NCBI RefSeq assembly: GCF_900182745.1
Contig: NZ_FXTY01000003.1
Location: 372,001 to 436,000 of the forward strand
Direction: 5' to 3'
From: Shimia sagamensis
GTDB lineage: Bacteria > Pseudomonadota > Alphaproteobacteria > Rhodobacterales > Rhodobacteraceae
Length of the DNA stretch: 64,000 nucleotides
The position numbers were made by a program, and so were the translations under genes. Of this stretch, positions 34,418-43,574 are shown one piece after another. Numbering within the stretch: the first letter of the stretch is position 1; the number at the start of each line of letters is the position of its first letter. The notes below the pieces were generated by a model. It was given only the letters and a program-made list of their open reading frames with translations. It searched no databases and had not been told where the DNA came from.

Positions 34418-35610
34418 GTTGTGGGCACTGCGGTGGCGGTGGTGTCGCCGAGGCCGTCCTTGCGCGCTTTGGCGGAGGCCAATGTGTCGCGCAGGTCAGC
34501 CTCCATTTTCTTCATGTCATCCTCAGCCGCGGCACGTTTGGCTTTGCCTTCGTCGGCAATTTGCAGTGACTCGTTGATAGTGGCGATCAGCTCGGCGTTG
34601 GCGGTTTTCACAGCCTCGATGTCGAACACACCGCGTTCCATTTCGGTTCGTACCACACGGTTGGTTTCCCGCAGGTTTTTAGCGTTGGCGGTCAGCAGCT
34701 CGTTGGTCAGATCATTGGCGTCACGTACTGCGGCGGCGGCCTCTGCGGAGCGTTGGATGGTGACGGCCTGCGCCAGTTGGGTTTCCCAGAGCGGTACAGT
34801 GTTGACTAAGGTCGAGTTGATCTTGGTAACCAGAGACTTGTCGTTTTCCTGCACCAAACGTATGGACGGCAGCGACTGCATGGTAACCTGGCGGGTGAGT
34901 TTCAGGTCGTGCACACGGCGTTCCAAATCGTCGCGCGCAGCGCGTAGGTCGCGCAACTCTTGCGCCTTCATGACCTGAGCGTCTTCATCCGCTGCAGAAA
35001 CCTCAGCTTCTTTAGCGGGGATGTCGTTGGCATCTAGATCGGCAATCTTGGCTTCACCAGCGGCGATGTAGAGCGCGAGTTCGTCGTAGAAAGCCAGAGT
35101 CTTTTCGTAGAGCACATCCAGAGACTTGATGTCTTTCAGAAGTTTGTGCTCATGGCCTAGGAGATCGTCGGTGACACGGTCGATCTGATCCTGCACGTCT
35201 TCAAAGCGGGCAGTGAACTTGGCAAATGGCGCGGCCTTGCCAAACAGTTTCTCCCAGAAGCTGCGCTCCCGGCGGACATCCAGTTCGGAGACCGAAAACC
35301 CACGGATCGTGGTGACGATGTCACGCAGGCTGTCGCCCGCTGGGCCGACGTCCTTGTTGCGCACATCCTGCAACATGGCTTGGGAAATAGTCTGTAGTTC
35401 TGCCTGAGCACCGGAGCCAAAGGACACAATCGAGTTGGTGTTGGCCATGTCCAACTCGGCCATGCGTTTGGTGATCTCTGCAGACACTGGTGCGTCTGCT
35501 TCGGTCAGAGGTACAATGGCGTTGGCTTCAACCGGTTCGGGAAGCGCAACGGTGGCTTCGGTGATTTCCGCCAATGCCGCTTCGGCTTTTTGTTTTACAA
35601 TCTCAGACAT
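34414..35610 (-). CDS. telA: TelA/KlaA toxic anion resistance family protein
   Basis: A 398-residue, mostly helical soluble protein that matches the TelA family along its length ('VSFGSGAQAELQTISQAML', 'FGKAAPFAKFTARFEDVQDQID', 'VPLWETQLAQAVTIQRS'). The family was named for tellurite resistance; the molecular role is still unclear and a membrane-associated stress function is suspected. An AAGGGTGG ribosome site precedes the ATG. It follows the XpaC-like gene after 35 bases, the same partnership as in Bacillus. Confidence 0.9.
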   Translation of the reverse strand: MSEIVKQKAEAALAEITEATVALPEPVEANAIVPLTEADAPVSAEITKRMAELDMANTNSIVSFGSGAQAELQTISQAMLQDVRNKDVGPAGDSLRDIVTTIRGFSVSELDVRRERSFWEKLFGKAAPFAKFTARFEDVQDQIDRVTDDLLGHEHKLLKDIKSLDVLYEKTLAFYDELALYIAAGEAKIADLDANDIPAKEAEVSAADEDAQVMKAQELRDLRAARDDLERRVHDLKLTRQVTMQSLPSIRLVQENDKSLVTKINSTLVNTVPLWETQLAQAVTIQRSAEAAAAVRDANDLTNELLTANAKNLRETNRVVRTEMERGVFDIEAVKTANAELIATINESLQIADEGKAKRAAAEDDMKKMEADLRDTLASAKARKDGLGDTTATAVPTT

Positions 35611-35645
35611 TTAAATCCACCCTTCCCGGTAGGTCACATGTGTTA

Positions 35646-36527
35646 TCAGCTGTCGCGGCGCAGGCCTTCGCGCTCCAGGCGCTCGCGTAGCACGTCAATT
35701 TCGATGGTCAGGTCGCCGCGGTCCTCAAGCAGGAGCTTCTGCGTGCGCGCGGCAAAGTTTTCTTCCAAGTCATCCAACAGAGTGAGGTAATCAGCGCGGG
35801 CTTGGCTGTCTTGGGTGCGGCTGTAGATGTCGGCAAACTTCACGGTCGCGTCTTTGGCACCTAGCAAATAGACGCTGAGGTAGCGACGCGCTGCGGTCAG
35901 GTCGCGCGGATCCTCTTCGACTGTGCGAAACAAGTCGCGGGCGGTGGTTTGGAACGATTGAACACGACGCTCCACATCGCGGTCACCAGCGCGTGTTACG
36001 GCATCACTCATGGCGCGCAGATGTTCTTCGGCTTCTTCTACGGCACGGGCAACGCGGTCGGTTTGGTGGCGGTTGGTGCCTTCCATGCCTTTGTCCGACA
36101 TCGGGTCGAGACCAAAGGCAAAGCTGTGCAACAGCCCGCCAACAGCGGCAAAGATGCCGGCTCCTATTAGGCCATGGCTCGCAAGACCTGCAATTGCCAG
36201 ACCGAGGCCCGTTAGAACAGATCCGAGCAGTTTGCGCGGTAGGGCGGGGCGACGGGCCACTTTGCGCGCGTCAAAGGCCTCTTGGGCAAACATGCCCTCG
36301 CGGGTCATCCAAGCGGCTAGAAGCAGGGTACCAAGGGCCGCCAAATACTGTGCCATCACAATCGGCTCAGAGGTGAAGGCTTTCCAGATCAGAGGCAGCG
36401 GGGCGATGAAAAGCAGATTGATGCGGCCCCCAGCGCGACTGCGTTTTGCATTGCGAAAGCCGTCGTCGGATGCGGAGGAAGATTGCCCACCGCCTGGGCT
36501 ATATTTGCCACCAAATTTCTGAGCCAT
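35646..36527 (-). CDS. XpaC-like membrane protein (5-bromo-4-chloroindolyl phosphate hydrolysis family)
   Basis: A 293-residue protein. A basic N-terminal tail of about 35 residues precedes several hydrophobic helices (about 38-140), then a charged helical C-terminal half with coiled-coil character ending in 'IDVLRERLEREGLRRDS'. It matches the XpaC family, whose name reflects a phenotype rather than a proven phosphatase. ATG 36527 is chosen because GGGAGG is 5 bases upstream; this ATG overlaps the stop of the microprotein gene before it (TGATG). Confidence 0.85.
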   Translation of the reverse strand: MAQKFGGKYSPGGGQSSSASDDGFRNAKRSRAGGRINLLFIAPLPLIWKAFTSEPIVMAQYLAALGTLLLAAWMTREGMFAQEAFDARKVARRPALPRKLLGSVLTGLGLAIAGLASHGLIGAGIFAAVGGLLHSFAFGLDPMSDKGMEGTNRHQTDRVARAVEEAEEHLRAMSDAVTRAGDRDVERRVQSFQTTARDLFRTVEEDPRDLTAARRYLSVYLLGAKDATVKFADIYSRTQDSQARADYLTLLDDLEENFAARTQKLLLEDRGDLTIEIDVLRERLEREGLRRDS

Positions 36528-36610
36528 CACACACCTCCCGTGAAAGAGACGTAGAAGATCAACAGAACCAATAGGCCGAAGGCCAGCTTCTGCAAACCAG
36601 TTGATGACAT
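36527..36610 (-). CDS. 27-residue single-pass membrane microprotein
   Basis: ATG 36610 to TGA 36527 encodes 27 residues, beginning MSSTGLQKLAFGLL, with one hydrophobic helix (about residues 9-23) and a short GGV tail. Three things support it: GTGGAG 7 bases before the ATG, a stop that overlaps the XpaC start as TGATG, and no noncoding spacer between the two genes. It is the first gene of the TelA/SPFH cluster. The family is unknown to me. A small subunit or chaperone for the XpaC-like protein is a reasonable guess. Confidence 0.65.
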   Translation of the reverse strand: MSSTGLQKLAFGLLVLLIFYVSFTGGV

Positions 36611-36725
36611 AATGGCTCCACCCTGCGCTAAGTTATGGAGAAATCTAAGAACTCTACCGCAAGATGGCTAGGGGGAAGTTTTGGTAAAGCGGTGCATCGC
36701 CGAGGCAGGAAACCTGCGCAATTGC

Positions 36726-37604
36726 TTAGTTGCGGCGGCGGACCGGTTTGCGACGTTTTTCTTCGGGCACTGCGCCTTCGAGGCCCAATTGATCTCGTAC
36801 AACACGACGGCGCACTTCTTCAACTTCACCGGATTTCAGCTGGCCAAGCTGAAATGGGCCATAAGACACACGGATCAGACGGTTCACTGTCAGGTTGATG
36901 GCCTCCATGGCGCGGCGAATTTCGCGGTTTTTGCCTTCGCGCAAGCCGATGGTCACCCAAGCGTTGGCGCCTTGTTGGCGATCCAAAGTGATCTCCATCG
37001 GTTGAAACCGCTCTCCCTCCGCCACGATGCCTTTGCGCAAGGGCGCAAACGTCTCTTCCGTCGGGCGACCGTTGATTCGTACGCGGTATTTGCGCAGCCA
37101 ACCTGTGCTCGGCAATTCCAGCTTACGTTTCAAGTCACCGTCGTTGGTGAGCAGCAGGAGGCCTTCGGAATTGAGATCGAGCCGTCCAACAGTCATCACG
37201 CGCGGCAGATTTTCAGGCAAGTGATCAAAGATTGTCTCGCGACCTTTTTCGTCACGGTTTGTTGACACAAGGCCTGTTGGCTTATGGTAGAGCCAGATGC
37301 GTTCCGGATCAGGCTCGCCAATGGGTTTACCGTCCACGGTGATGCGGTCTTTTGCCGTTACGTTAAGGGCCGGGCTGTCGAGTTTATTCCCGTTCACCGA
37401 TACGCGCCCTGCTTCGATCATACGCTCTGCATCACGGCGTGAAGCTACCCCTGCGCGTGCCAGCACTTTGGCGATGCGATCGCCTTCGCGTTTGGGCGCG
37501 TCGGATGCCGGTTTTGCAGTTGTGCTACGCGGCTTGGGCGGGCGCGATTTGGACGCGTTTGGTTTCGCAGATGGGCGACGGGAGGAGGGAGGCTTTTGTG
37601 ACAT
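36726..37604 (-). CDS. rluB: 23S rRNA pseudouridine synthase, RluB/RsuA family
   Basis: A 292-residue enzyme with a basic disordered N-terminus (about 40 residues), an S4 RNA-binding domain ('RIAKVLARAGVASRRDAERMI') and the catalytic domain with the active-site Asp in GRLDLNSEGLLLLT. The C-terminus is a basic RRRN tail. The RluB branch isomerises a uridine in domain V of 23S rRNA; choice of RluB over RluE/RluF rests on overall layout. ATG 37604 (MSQKPPSSRR) is preferred over an upstream in-frame start. It is divergent from tadA. Confidence 0.88.
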   Translation of the reverse strand: MSQKPPSSRRPSAKPNASKSRPPKPRSTTAKPASDAPKREGDRIAKVLARAGVASRRDAERMIEAGRVSVNGNKLDSPALNVTAKDRITVDGKPIGEPDPERIWLYHKPTGLVSTNRDEKGRETIFDHLPENLPRVMTVGRLDLNSEGLLLLTNDGDLKRKLELPSTGWLRKYRVRINGRPTEETFAPLRKGIVAEGERFQPMEITLDRQQGANAWVTIGLREGKNREIRRAMEAINLTVNRLIRVSYGPFQLGQLKSGEVEEVRRRVVRDQLGLEGAVPEEKRRKPVRRRN

Positions 37605-37666
37605 GTCCCCGTGTACCTGCGAAACGGGGATTGCGAAAGGGGGCTTGGCAGGGCAAATCATACAAC

Positions 37667-38116
37667 ATGATGTTCACAACCCACATGGATCTGGCGCTTG
37701 AGGAAGCGCGGGCGGCCGCGAGCCGGGGGGAGGTGCCGGTGGGGGCTGTGATTGTAGGGCCGAATGGGGCTGTATTGGCAACGGCGGGCAATCGGACACG
37801 AGAGGATTGTGACCCGACGGGGCACGCGGAAATCCTGGCGATGCGAGCGGCTTGTGCCAGAATCGGCAGTGAGCGGCTTGTCGGCTGTGATCTCTACGTG
37901 ACGCTGGAGCCGTGCCCGATGTGTGCCAGCGCGATCAGTCAGGCGCGGATCGCGCGGGTATACTACGGCGCGTCTGATCCGAAATCCGGCGGGGTGGCGC
38001 AGGGGCCTCGGGTGTTTGCACATCCGCAAAGCCATCACGTGCCGGAGGTCTATGACGGCATTGCGTCGGTAGAGTGCAAGGCCTTGTTGAAGGCGTTTTT
38101 TGCAGAACGTCGGTGA
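37667..38116 (+). CDS. tadA: tRNA-specific adenosine deaminase
   Basis: A 149-residue zinc deaminase that converts A34 to inosine in tRNA-Arg(ACG). It has the active-site GHAEILAM (zinc His and catalytic Glu) and PCPMC (two zinc Cys) and the usual family length. There are two adjacent ATG codons at 37667 and 37670; either could start, since the ribosome site is weak. The stop is 4 bases from the stop of the convergent UPF0173 gene. Confidence 0.93.
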   Translation: MMFTTHMDLALEEARAAASRGEVPVGAVIVGPNGAVLATAGNRTREDCDPTGHAEILAMRAACARIGSERLVGCDLYVTLEPCPMCASAISQARIARVYYGASDPKSGGVAQGPRVFAHPQSHHVPEVYDGIASVECKALLKAFFAERR

Positions 38117-38120
38117 CGCT

Positions 38121-38813
38121 TTAGAGGTCGATGGAGTGCATTACCTCGGGTTCGACTACGTCGACGTTGGGAAGTGCTTGGATTAAAACATCGGCGGATT
38201 GCTCGAGCATCGGAAACGTCTTGTAGTGACAGGGAATCACCGTTTTGAAGTTGAAGAACTTGTTGGCAGCGTAGGCGGCCCGTCGCATGTCCATGGTGAA
38301 GTATCCGCCGCAAGACAGCAGGCCGATGTCTGGACTGTGAAGGTCGTTGAAGATTTCCATGTCGGCCATCACATCCGTGTCACCGCTGACATAGATGGTC
38401 TTGCCTTCGCCGGAGATCATAAAGCCGGCTTCGACGCCAACGTAGTGGCGTTGGCCGTCTTTATGTGTGGAGGAAGAATGCACGGCATTCACCAAAGTAA
38501 CCTCAACTCTGCCCAGTCGAATAGTACCGCCTTTTCCAAAGCCAATCCCGGTTAGTCCATGGGATTTCTCCATCCACTCCGCCAATTCATAGACACCAGC
38601 CACCGGTGCGCCGGTTGCGGAGGCAATGGCGGGAATGTCTTCGATATGGTCCGAGTGTCCATGCGTCATGAGGATTGCAGTGGTTCCTTGGATAGCGCGC
38701 TCACGTTCTTCATCTGGAAAAGAAGGGTTGTTTGAAAGCCAAGGATCGATCAGCAACACTTGGTCTTCGATTTCGATGCGAAATCCAGAGTGTCCGAGCC
38801 AGATAATCTTCAT
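38121..38813 (-). CDS. UPF0173 metal-dependent hydrolase
   Basis: A 230-residue metallo-beta-lactamase fold protein. It has the metal motif THGHSDH (residues about 51-57), a second His in 'VNAVHSSS', 'YVSGDTDV' and the late His in 'VIPCHYKTFP'. Length and motifs match the UPF0173 (YtkL/YddR-type) family; the substrate is unknown. ATG 38813 has TGGAG about 8 bases upstream and begins with the first beta strand MKIIWLGHSG. Confidence 0.88.
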   Translation of the reverse strand: MKIIWLGHSGFRIEIEDQVLLIDPWLSNNPSFPDEERERAIQGTTAILMTHGHSDHIEDIPAIASATGAPVAGVYELAEWMEKSHGLTGIGFGKGGTIRLGRVEVTLVNAVHSSSTHKDGQRHYVGVEAGFMISGEGKTIYVSGDTDVMADMEIFNDLHSPDIGLLSCGGYFTMDMRRAAYAANKFFNFKTVIPCHYKTFPMLEQSADVLIQALPNVDVVEPEVMHSIDL

Positions 38814-39003
38814 AGTCAAACTCCATTTGCAATGAAGCGACCCTAGCGATGTGGCCAAAATTGGTAAATGCAGGAGATGCGCCACCTACTTTCATATGCG
38901 GGACGAAAGTTTGTGAGTCTCGATTCCACGTCGCGTGGCTTGCACCATATTCCCGTGCACGATAAAGGCTGAGAGCACGTCCGCAACGAGAGAGTCTTGC
39001 CCC

Positions 39004-39291
39004 ATGTCGATTGACGAAAGCACCGCCGCCAAAGTGGCCAAACTGGCCCGTATCAAGGTTGAAGAAGATGCCCTGCCTGCGCTGGCACAGGAATTCAATG
39101 CCGTGCTGGGTTTCATTGAGCAACTGAATGAAGTTGACGTGGAGGGTGTGGAGCCGATGGTGTCTGTCACCCCGATGCGTTTGAAGCGTCGCAAGGACGT
39201 GGTGACTGATGGTGATCAGCAAGACAAAATTCTGAGTAACGCGCCAGATGCGCGCGAAGGCTTCTTTGCTGTTCCCAAAGTGGTGGAGTGA
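39004..39291 (+). CDS. gatC: Asp/Glu-tRNA amidotransferase subunit C
   Basis: A 95-residue subunit that stabilises the GatCAB complex, which amidates Glu-tRNA-Gln and Asp-tRNA-Asn. 'TAAKVAKLARIKVEED' and 'VEPMVSVTPMRLKRRKDVV' are typical. ATG 39004 gives MSIDESTAAKVAKLA, the family start. gatA follows after 63 bases. gatB is not in the window. Confidence 0.94.
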   Translation: MSIDESTAAKVAKLARIKVEEDALPALAQEFNAVLGFIEQLNEVDVEGVEPMVSVTPMRLKRRKDVVTDGDQQDKILSNAPDAREGFFAVPKVVE

Positions 39292-39354
39292 TCCGGCCCC
39301 TGTGCCGTTGATCCCCTGACAATAGAATTTGCCCCACATAGAGAGGCGCCCGAT

Positions 39355-40842
39355 ATGACTGATCTGACCAAACTCACTCTGGCCGAAGCCCGTGACAAGC
39401 TGCGCGCCGGTGACGTGACTTCCGTTGAACTGACTGAGACCTTTCTGAAGGCGATAGATGACGCGGACGCGTTGAACGCCTTTGTGCATAAGACACCTGA
39501 GCTTGCGCTGGAACGTGCCAAAGCGGCGGATGTGCGGATTGCTCAAGGCGATGCACCCGATATGTGTGGTCTGCCAATTGGCATCAAAGACCTGTTCTGC
39601 ACCAAAGGTGTGCCGAGCCAGGCCGCCAGTGCCATTCTGGAAGGCTTTAAGCCGGAGTATGAGAGCACGATCTCGCAGAAGCTGGAAGACTCCGGCGCAG
39701 TTATGCTTGGCAAGCTCAACATGGATGAGTTCGCGATGGGGTCGTCCAACGAGACGTCGGTTTACGGCAATGCCATCAACCCCTGGCGTCGTGGCAACGA
39801 CGATGCGGCGCTGACACCGGGTGGCTCGTCGGGCGGTTCAGCTTCGGCTGTGGCGGCTGATCTGTGCCTCGCGGCAACTGGTACTGATACTGGTGGGTCT
39901 ATCCGCCAACCTGCCGCGTTTACTGGCATCACCGGCATCAAGCCAACCTATGGGCGCTGTTCCCGCTGGGGCGTGGTGGCGTTTGCGTCCTCGCTGGATC
40001 AGGCGGGTCCAATGACCAAAGACGTGCGCGATGCGGCGATCATGCTCGAAGCAATGTGTGGTCACGACGAGAAAGACAGCACCAGCGTTGATCTTGCGGT
40101 GCCAAATTTTGAAGCCATGCTGACTGGCGATATTCGTGGCAAGAAAATTGGTATTCCAAAAGAGTACCGTATGGACGGCATGCCAGCGGAAATCGAAAAG
40201 CTCTGGGCAGACGGCACAGAGATGCTGAAAGCGGCCGGGGCGGAGATTGTTGATATCTCCCTGCCGCACACCAAATACGCGTTGCCAGCATATTATGTGA
40301 TTGCGCCTGCGGAGGCCTCTTCGAACCTCGCGCGTTATGACGGTGTGCGTTACGGCCACCGCGCCACTTTGGCGGCGGGTGATGGCATCACTGAGATGTA
40401 TGAAAAGACCCGCGCCGAAGGCTTTGGCCATGAGGTTCAGCGTCGTGTGATGGTGGGCACCTATGTGTTGTCCGCTGGTTTCTATGACGCGTACTATAAC
40501 CGCGCACGCCGTGTGCGGACGCTGATCAAGCAGGACTTTGAGAACGTCTTTGCTCAAGGCATCGATGCGATCCTGACGCCGGCAACGCCATCTGCCGCCT
40601 TTGGTCTGGGCGAAATGACCGACGCAGATCCGATCCAGATGTATCTGAATGACGTGTTCACCGTGACTGTGAACCTTGCTGGCCTGCCGGGTATTTCGGT
40701 GCCCACTGGGGTTGACAGCCAGGGATTGCCGCTAGGTTTGCAGCTGATTGGCAGGCCATGGGAAGAGGGCGATTTGCTAAACACCGCCTACGCGTTGGAA
40801 CAGGCCGCAGGATTTGTGGCCAAACCAGGCAAATGGTGGTAA
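39355..40842 (+). CDS. gatA: Asp/Glu-tRNA amidotransferase subunit A
   Basis: A 495-residue amidase-signature enzyme that frees ammonia from glutamine for tRNA amidation. The catalytic Lys is in '[10 protein letters not shown]' (about residue 79), the Ser-cis-Ser pair and nucleophile are in '[17 protein letters not shown]' and '[12 protein letters not shown]'. GAGAGG precedes the ATG. It follows gatC in the same orientation, so the two are cotranscribed. Confidence 0.97.
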   Translation: MTDLTKLTLAEARDKLRAGDVTSVELTETFLKAIDDADALNAFVHKTPELALERAKAADVRIAQGDAPDMCGLPIGIKDLFCTKGVPSQAASAILEGFKPEYESTISQKLEDSGAVMLGKLNMDEFAMGSSNETSVYGNAINPWRRGNDDAALTPGGSSGGSASAVAADLCLAATGTDTGGSIRQPAAFTGITGIKPTYGRCSRWGVVAFASSLDQAGPMTKDVRDAAIMLEAMCGHDEKDSTSVDLAVPNFEAMLTGDIRGKKIGIPKEYRMDGMPAEIEKLWADGTEMLKAAGAEIVDISLPHTKYALPAYYVIAPAEASSNLARYDGVRYGHRATLAAGDGITEMYEKTRAEGFGHEVQRRVMVGTYVLSAGFYDAYYNRARRVRTLIKQDFENVFAQGIDAILTPATPSAAFGLGEMTDADPIQMYLNDVFTVTVNLAGLPGISVPTGVDSQGLPLGLQLIGRPWEEGDLLNTAYALEQAAGFVAKPGKWW

Positions 40843-40877
40843 AGCTGCTGCAAAACTAAGAGCAGTTAAGGCAAATC

Positions 40878-41699
40878 ATGAAACGTAGCATTGGGGCCAT
40901 TTGTGCGCTGGTAACGCTTAGCGCGTGCCAGCCGCCCGTACCGGACAGCGCCGCAGGCGTATTTTATGACGAGGTAACGGGGGAGCATCGAAATACCGCG
41001 TTACCTCCGGCAAAAGCAGTGTCTCAAGAAACCATTCCGGACGCGCCGCAAGTGGCGACAATTCAGCCTGTGGTCCCCGTCCAAACAACGACTGCCACGC
41101 CGCTGACAACCACAACGACAGCAAAGCCGCGCCCCACTGCAGCGGTGAATGCAGTGCCGCCTACCGGCTCCGTACCTGCTATAAACAGTGACGCCGCCAG
41201 TATTGCCAGCGAAACCACAGCTGCGCTGGCAGCGGCATCTGCCAATTCTGGCGAGCTACCGCTGGATGCAAGCCCAAGCAACCCTGCGCCGCAGGTGTTT
41301 TCCAACCCCGGCATCTCGGATGAGAATGACTTTGCTGCTGTGGATGGACGTCGGACGATTGAAGCGGATGCGGCGCGGCGTCAGCAGAACAAAGCCAATT
41401 ACACGGTGATTCAACCAACTGCCGTGCCGGTGCGCACAGGGGACGCCGGGCCAAATATCGTGGCCTATGCACTGGACACCAAACACCCACGTGGGACCAA
41501 GATGCACAGCCGCCTGAAAATTGGCGGTGCGTCACGCTACGACAAAGCTTGTGCCAAGTTTTCCAGTGACGAAGCCGCGCAACGGGCATTCTTAGAAAAA
41601 GGCGGACCGAAGAAAGACCGTCTTGGCGTCGATCCGGATGGTGACGGCTATGCCTGCAAGTGGGATCCAAGCCCGTTCCGCGTGGCGGCTGGCAACTAA
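40878..41699 (+). CDS. Lipoprotein with C-terminal Excalibur-like domain
   Basis: A 273-residue exported protein. A signal peptide ends in the lipobox LSAC (Cys16), followed by a long Pro/Thr/Ala-rich region (about 20-165) and a folded C-terminus (about 195-270) that ends with 'DPDGDGYACKWDP', the calcium-binding Cys motif of Excalibur domains. It is likely anchored in the outer or inner membrane and faces the periplasm. AAGG precedes the ATG. The amidase gene starts 3 bases after its stop, which hints at a cell-wall role. Confidence 0.75.
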   Translation: MKRSIGAICALVTLSACQPPVPDSAAGVFYDEVTGEHRNTALPPAKAVSQETIPDAPQVATIQPVVPVQTTTATPLTTTTTAKPRPTAAVNAVPPTGSVPAINSDAASIASETTAALAAASANSGELPLDASPSNPAPQVFSNPGISDENDFAAVDGRRTIEADAARRQQNKANYTVIQPTAVPVRTGDAGPNIVAYALDTKHPRGTKMHSRLKIGGASRYDKACAKFSSDEAAQRAFLEKGGPKKDRLGVDPDGDGYACKWDPSPFRVAAGN

Positions 41700-41702
41700 T
41701 CA

Positions 41703-42368
41703 ATGCCCCCAATTTTGGACATGTCGCATCAGCCCTCGCCGAACTTTGGCGAGCGGCGCGATGGCCAGCGGCCTGAGTTGATTGTGATCCACTACACCGC
41801 GATGGACTGCGCCCAGGCGGCCATTGATTGGCTGTGCAATCCAGAGGCGGAAGTGTCGGCGCACTACGTGATTGCACCGGATGGGCAGGTGACGCAGCTG
41901 GTGGCGGAAGACATGCGGGCGTGGCATGCGGGTGTTGGAAGCTGGCTAGGCCGCGACGATGTTAACTCGCGTAGTATTGGTATTGAGCTGTCAAACAAGG
42001 GTGACCATCCGTTTGCTGCAAAGCAGATGGCTGCGCTGGAAACTCTTTTGGAAGGTATCATGCAGCGCTGGGACATTGGCCCGGACGGTGTGATTGGGCA
42101 CTCTGATATGTCGCCGGGACGCAAGATTGATCCGGGTCCGAAGTTTGACTGGTTGCGTTTGGCACGTCAGGGACTGGCGGTTTGGCCAGATCAAAAAGCG
42201 GAGAACGCAGATTGGGCGAGTTGTGCGGCGCAATTTGGTTATGATCTTGAGAACCCGAATTGTTTTGACGCATTTCGGGCGCGGTTCCGACCTTGGGCCA
42301 ACGGGCCTCGTGACGCTGAGGACAGCCGTATCGCCGCGCGGTTGGTGCAGCTGTCACGCAGTGATTGA
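41703..42368 (+). CDS. N-acetylmuramoyl-L-alanine amidase, AmpD-like
   Basis: A 221-residue zinc amidase of the Amidase_2 family, which cuts between muramic acid and the peptide of peptidoglycan or its recycling fragments. Zinc His residues are in 'IVIHYTAM' and 'IGHSDMSPGRKIDPG', with 'SAHYVI' and 'WHAGVGSW' at the substrate groove. There is no signal peptide, which supports the cytosolic AmpD role. ATG 41703 or the in-frame ATG 41721 could be the start; neither has a good ribosome site. rnpB follows about 30 bases later. Confidence 0.88.
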   Translation: MPPILDMSHQPSPNFGERRDGQRPELIVIHYTAMDCAQAAIDWLCNPEAEVSAHYVIAPDGQVTQLVAEDMRAWHAGVGSWLGRDDVNSRSIGIELSNKGDHPFAAKQMAALETLLEGIMQRWDIGPDGVIGHSDMSPGRKIDPGPKFDWLRLARQGLAVWPDQKAENADWASCAAQFGYDLENPNCFDAFRARFRPWANGPRDAEDSRIAARLVQLSRSD

Positions 42369-42398
42369 CCCGGTTGCGCCAAGCGCTTATTGCGGGCT

Positions 42399-42779
42399 TG
42401 CGCAGAGAGCTGGATGGCCGCGGGGGCGTATGCTCGCGAGGAAAGTCCGGACTCCACAAAGCAACGGTGCCGGGTAACGCCCGGCCGGGGAAACCCGAGG
42501 GAAAGCGCCACAGAAAACAGACCGCTCTCGCTTGCGGGAGTAAGGGTGAAACGGTGGGGTAAGAGCCCACCGCGCGGCTGGCAACAGCGGCGGCACGGCA
42601 AGCCCCACCGGGAGCAATGCCAAATAGGGACCGCGTGTGCGCAAGCACAGGAGCGCTTTGCTCCGAGCAGGTCCGGGTTGGCAGCTTGAGACGTCTGGTA
42701 ACAGGCGTCCTAGATGAATGGTCATTGAACCGCAGGCGACTGCGGGGAACAAAATCCGGCTTATAGGCTCTCTGCGCGT
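42399..42779 (+). ncRNA. rnpB: RNase P RNA, bacterial class A
   Basis: The 5' strand GCGCAGAGAGC (42400-42410) pairs with GCTCTCTGCGC (42767-42777) to form P1. Conserved core blocks follow in order: GAGGAAAGTCCGGACTCC, GGTGAAACGGTGGGGTAAGAGC, and near the 3' end AGATGAATGG and ACAAAATCCGGCTTA. The length of about 380 bases is normal for alphaproteobacteria. It is the catalytic RNA for tRNA 5' processing. A long open frame on the other strand here is not a gene. Confidence 0.97.
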
Positions 42780-42851
42780 CACCTTCCCATTTTGCACAAG
42801 ACAAACAGCGACTTGCCGCCTTAGGGTGTGGGCGAAACGGAAGAGGCCGCC

Positions 42852-43526
42852 ATGAGTATTGTCGAAGAAATTGCCCTGCGTCAGAGCATCCGGCTGGGTT
42901 TGCTTGTCGTTGGGATTTTGGCGGCGTTGATTTATGCGGTGGCCTTTTGTCACCGGCCGCCAAGTGTATGGAAAACGGTGGTGAAAACCATCCCGATGCC
43001 CGCCTTTGCGGTGGCCGTGGCGGTGAGTTTTGGCTCCTGGGCGGTGGTGGTGGCGCTGTTGCTGTCTGCGCTTGGAGATTTGGCCCTATCGCGGGACGGT
43101 GAGAAAGCCTTTTTGGTCGGCTTGATCTCTTTTGCGGCGGCGCACGTGGCGTATGTCGTCTACTTTTGGGACATTGGTGCGGGACCGCTAGCGATGCCTG
43201 TGTTGTTGGCGGCACTGGTGGTGTTTGCACTGTCGACTGAGCGCTGGTTGAGCCCATTTACGGGTGATCTACGGTGGCCGGTGAGAGCCTATGTGGTGAT
43301 CATCTGCGCTATGGGGGCGACAGCTTTGGGGTTGGTGGATCGTCCATTGGCTGTAGCGGGGGCTGTGGCTTTCATGGCGTCTGATACGTTGTTGGCGATC
43401 CAACTGTTTCGCATGAAACCGGATGCGGCTCTGCAACGCATGGTGTCCGTTGCGCTATGGGTGCTTTATGCGGGCGGACAGTTTCTGATTGTGGCGGGCG
43501 TGGGCTGGGCGACCCCGCTCTTTTAA
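42852..43526 (+). CDS. YhhN family (lysoplasmalogenase-like) membrane protein
   Basis: A 224-residue protein with about eight predicted membrane helices. It has the family features 'LLLSALGDLALS' and 'GAVAFMASDTLLAI', with the conserved Asp residues of TMEM86/YhhN-type lysoplasmalogenases. Activity on lysoplasmalogen in bacteria is known for some members only. ATG 42852 is chosen because GGAAGAGG lies 6 bases upstream; a GTG start 24 bases earlier is less likely. Confidence 0.85.
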   Translation: MSIVEEIALRQSIRLGLLVVGILAALIYAVAFCHRPPSVWKTVVKTIPMPAFAVAVAVSFGSWAVVVALLLSALGDLALSRDGEKAFLVGLISFAAAHVAYVVYFWDIGAGPLAMPVLLAALVVFALSTERWLSPFTGDLRWPVRAYVVIICAMGATALGLVDRPLAVAGAVAFMASDTLLAIQLFRMKPDAALQRMVSVALWVLYAGGQFLIVAGVGWATPLF

Positions 43527-43574
43527 ATCCCGCAAAATCAGACTAACTGGAAGCAAGCAGTTCCGGAGGCCACT

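Noticed and set aside
42058..43257. Long open frame on the minus strand with Arg/Pro/Ser-rich product
   Set aside because: It lies across RNase P RNA and the antisense of an amidase and a YhhN gene; the product has no domain and its composition is that of a shadow frame.
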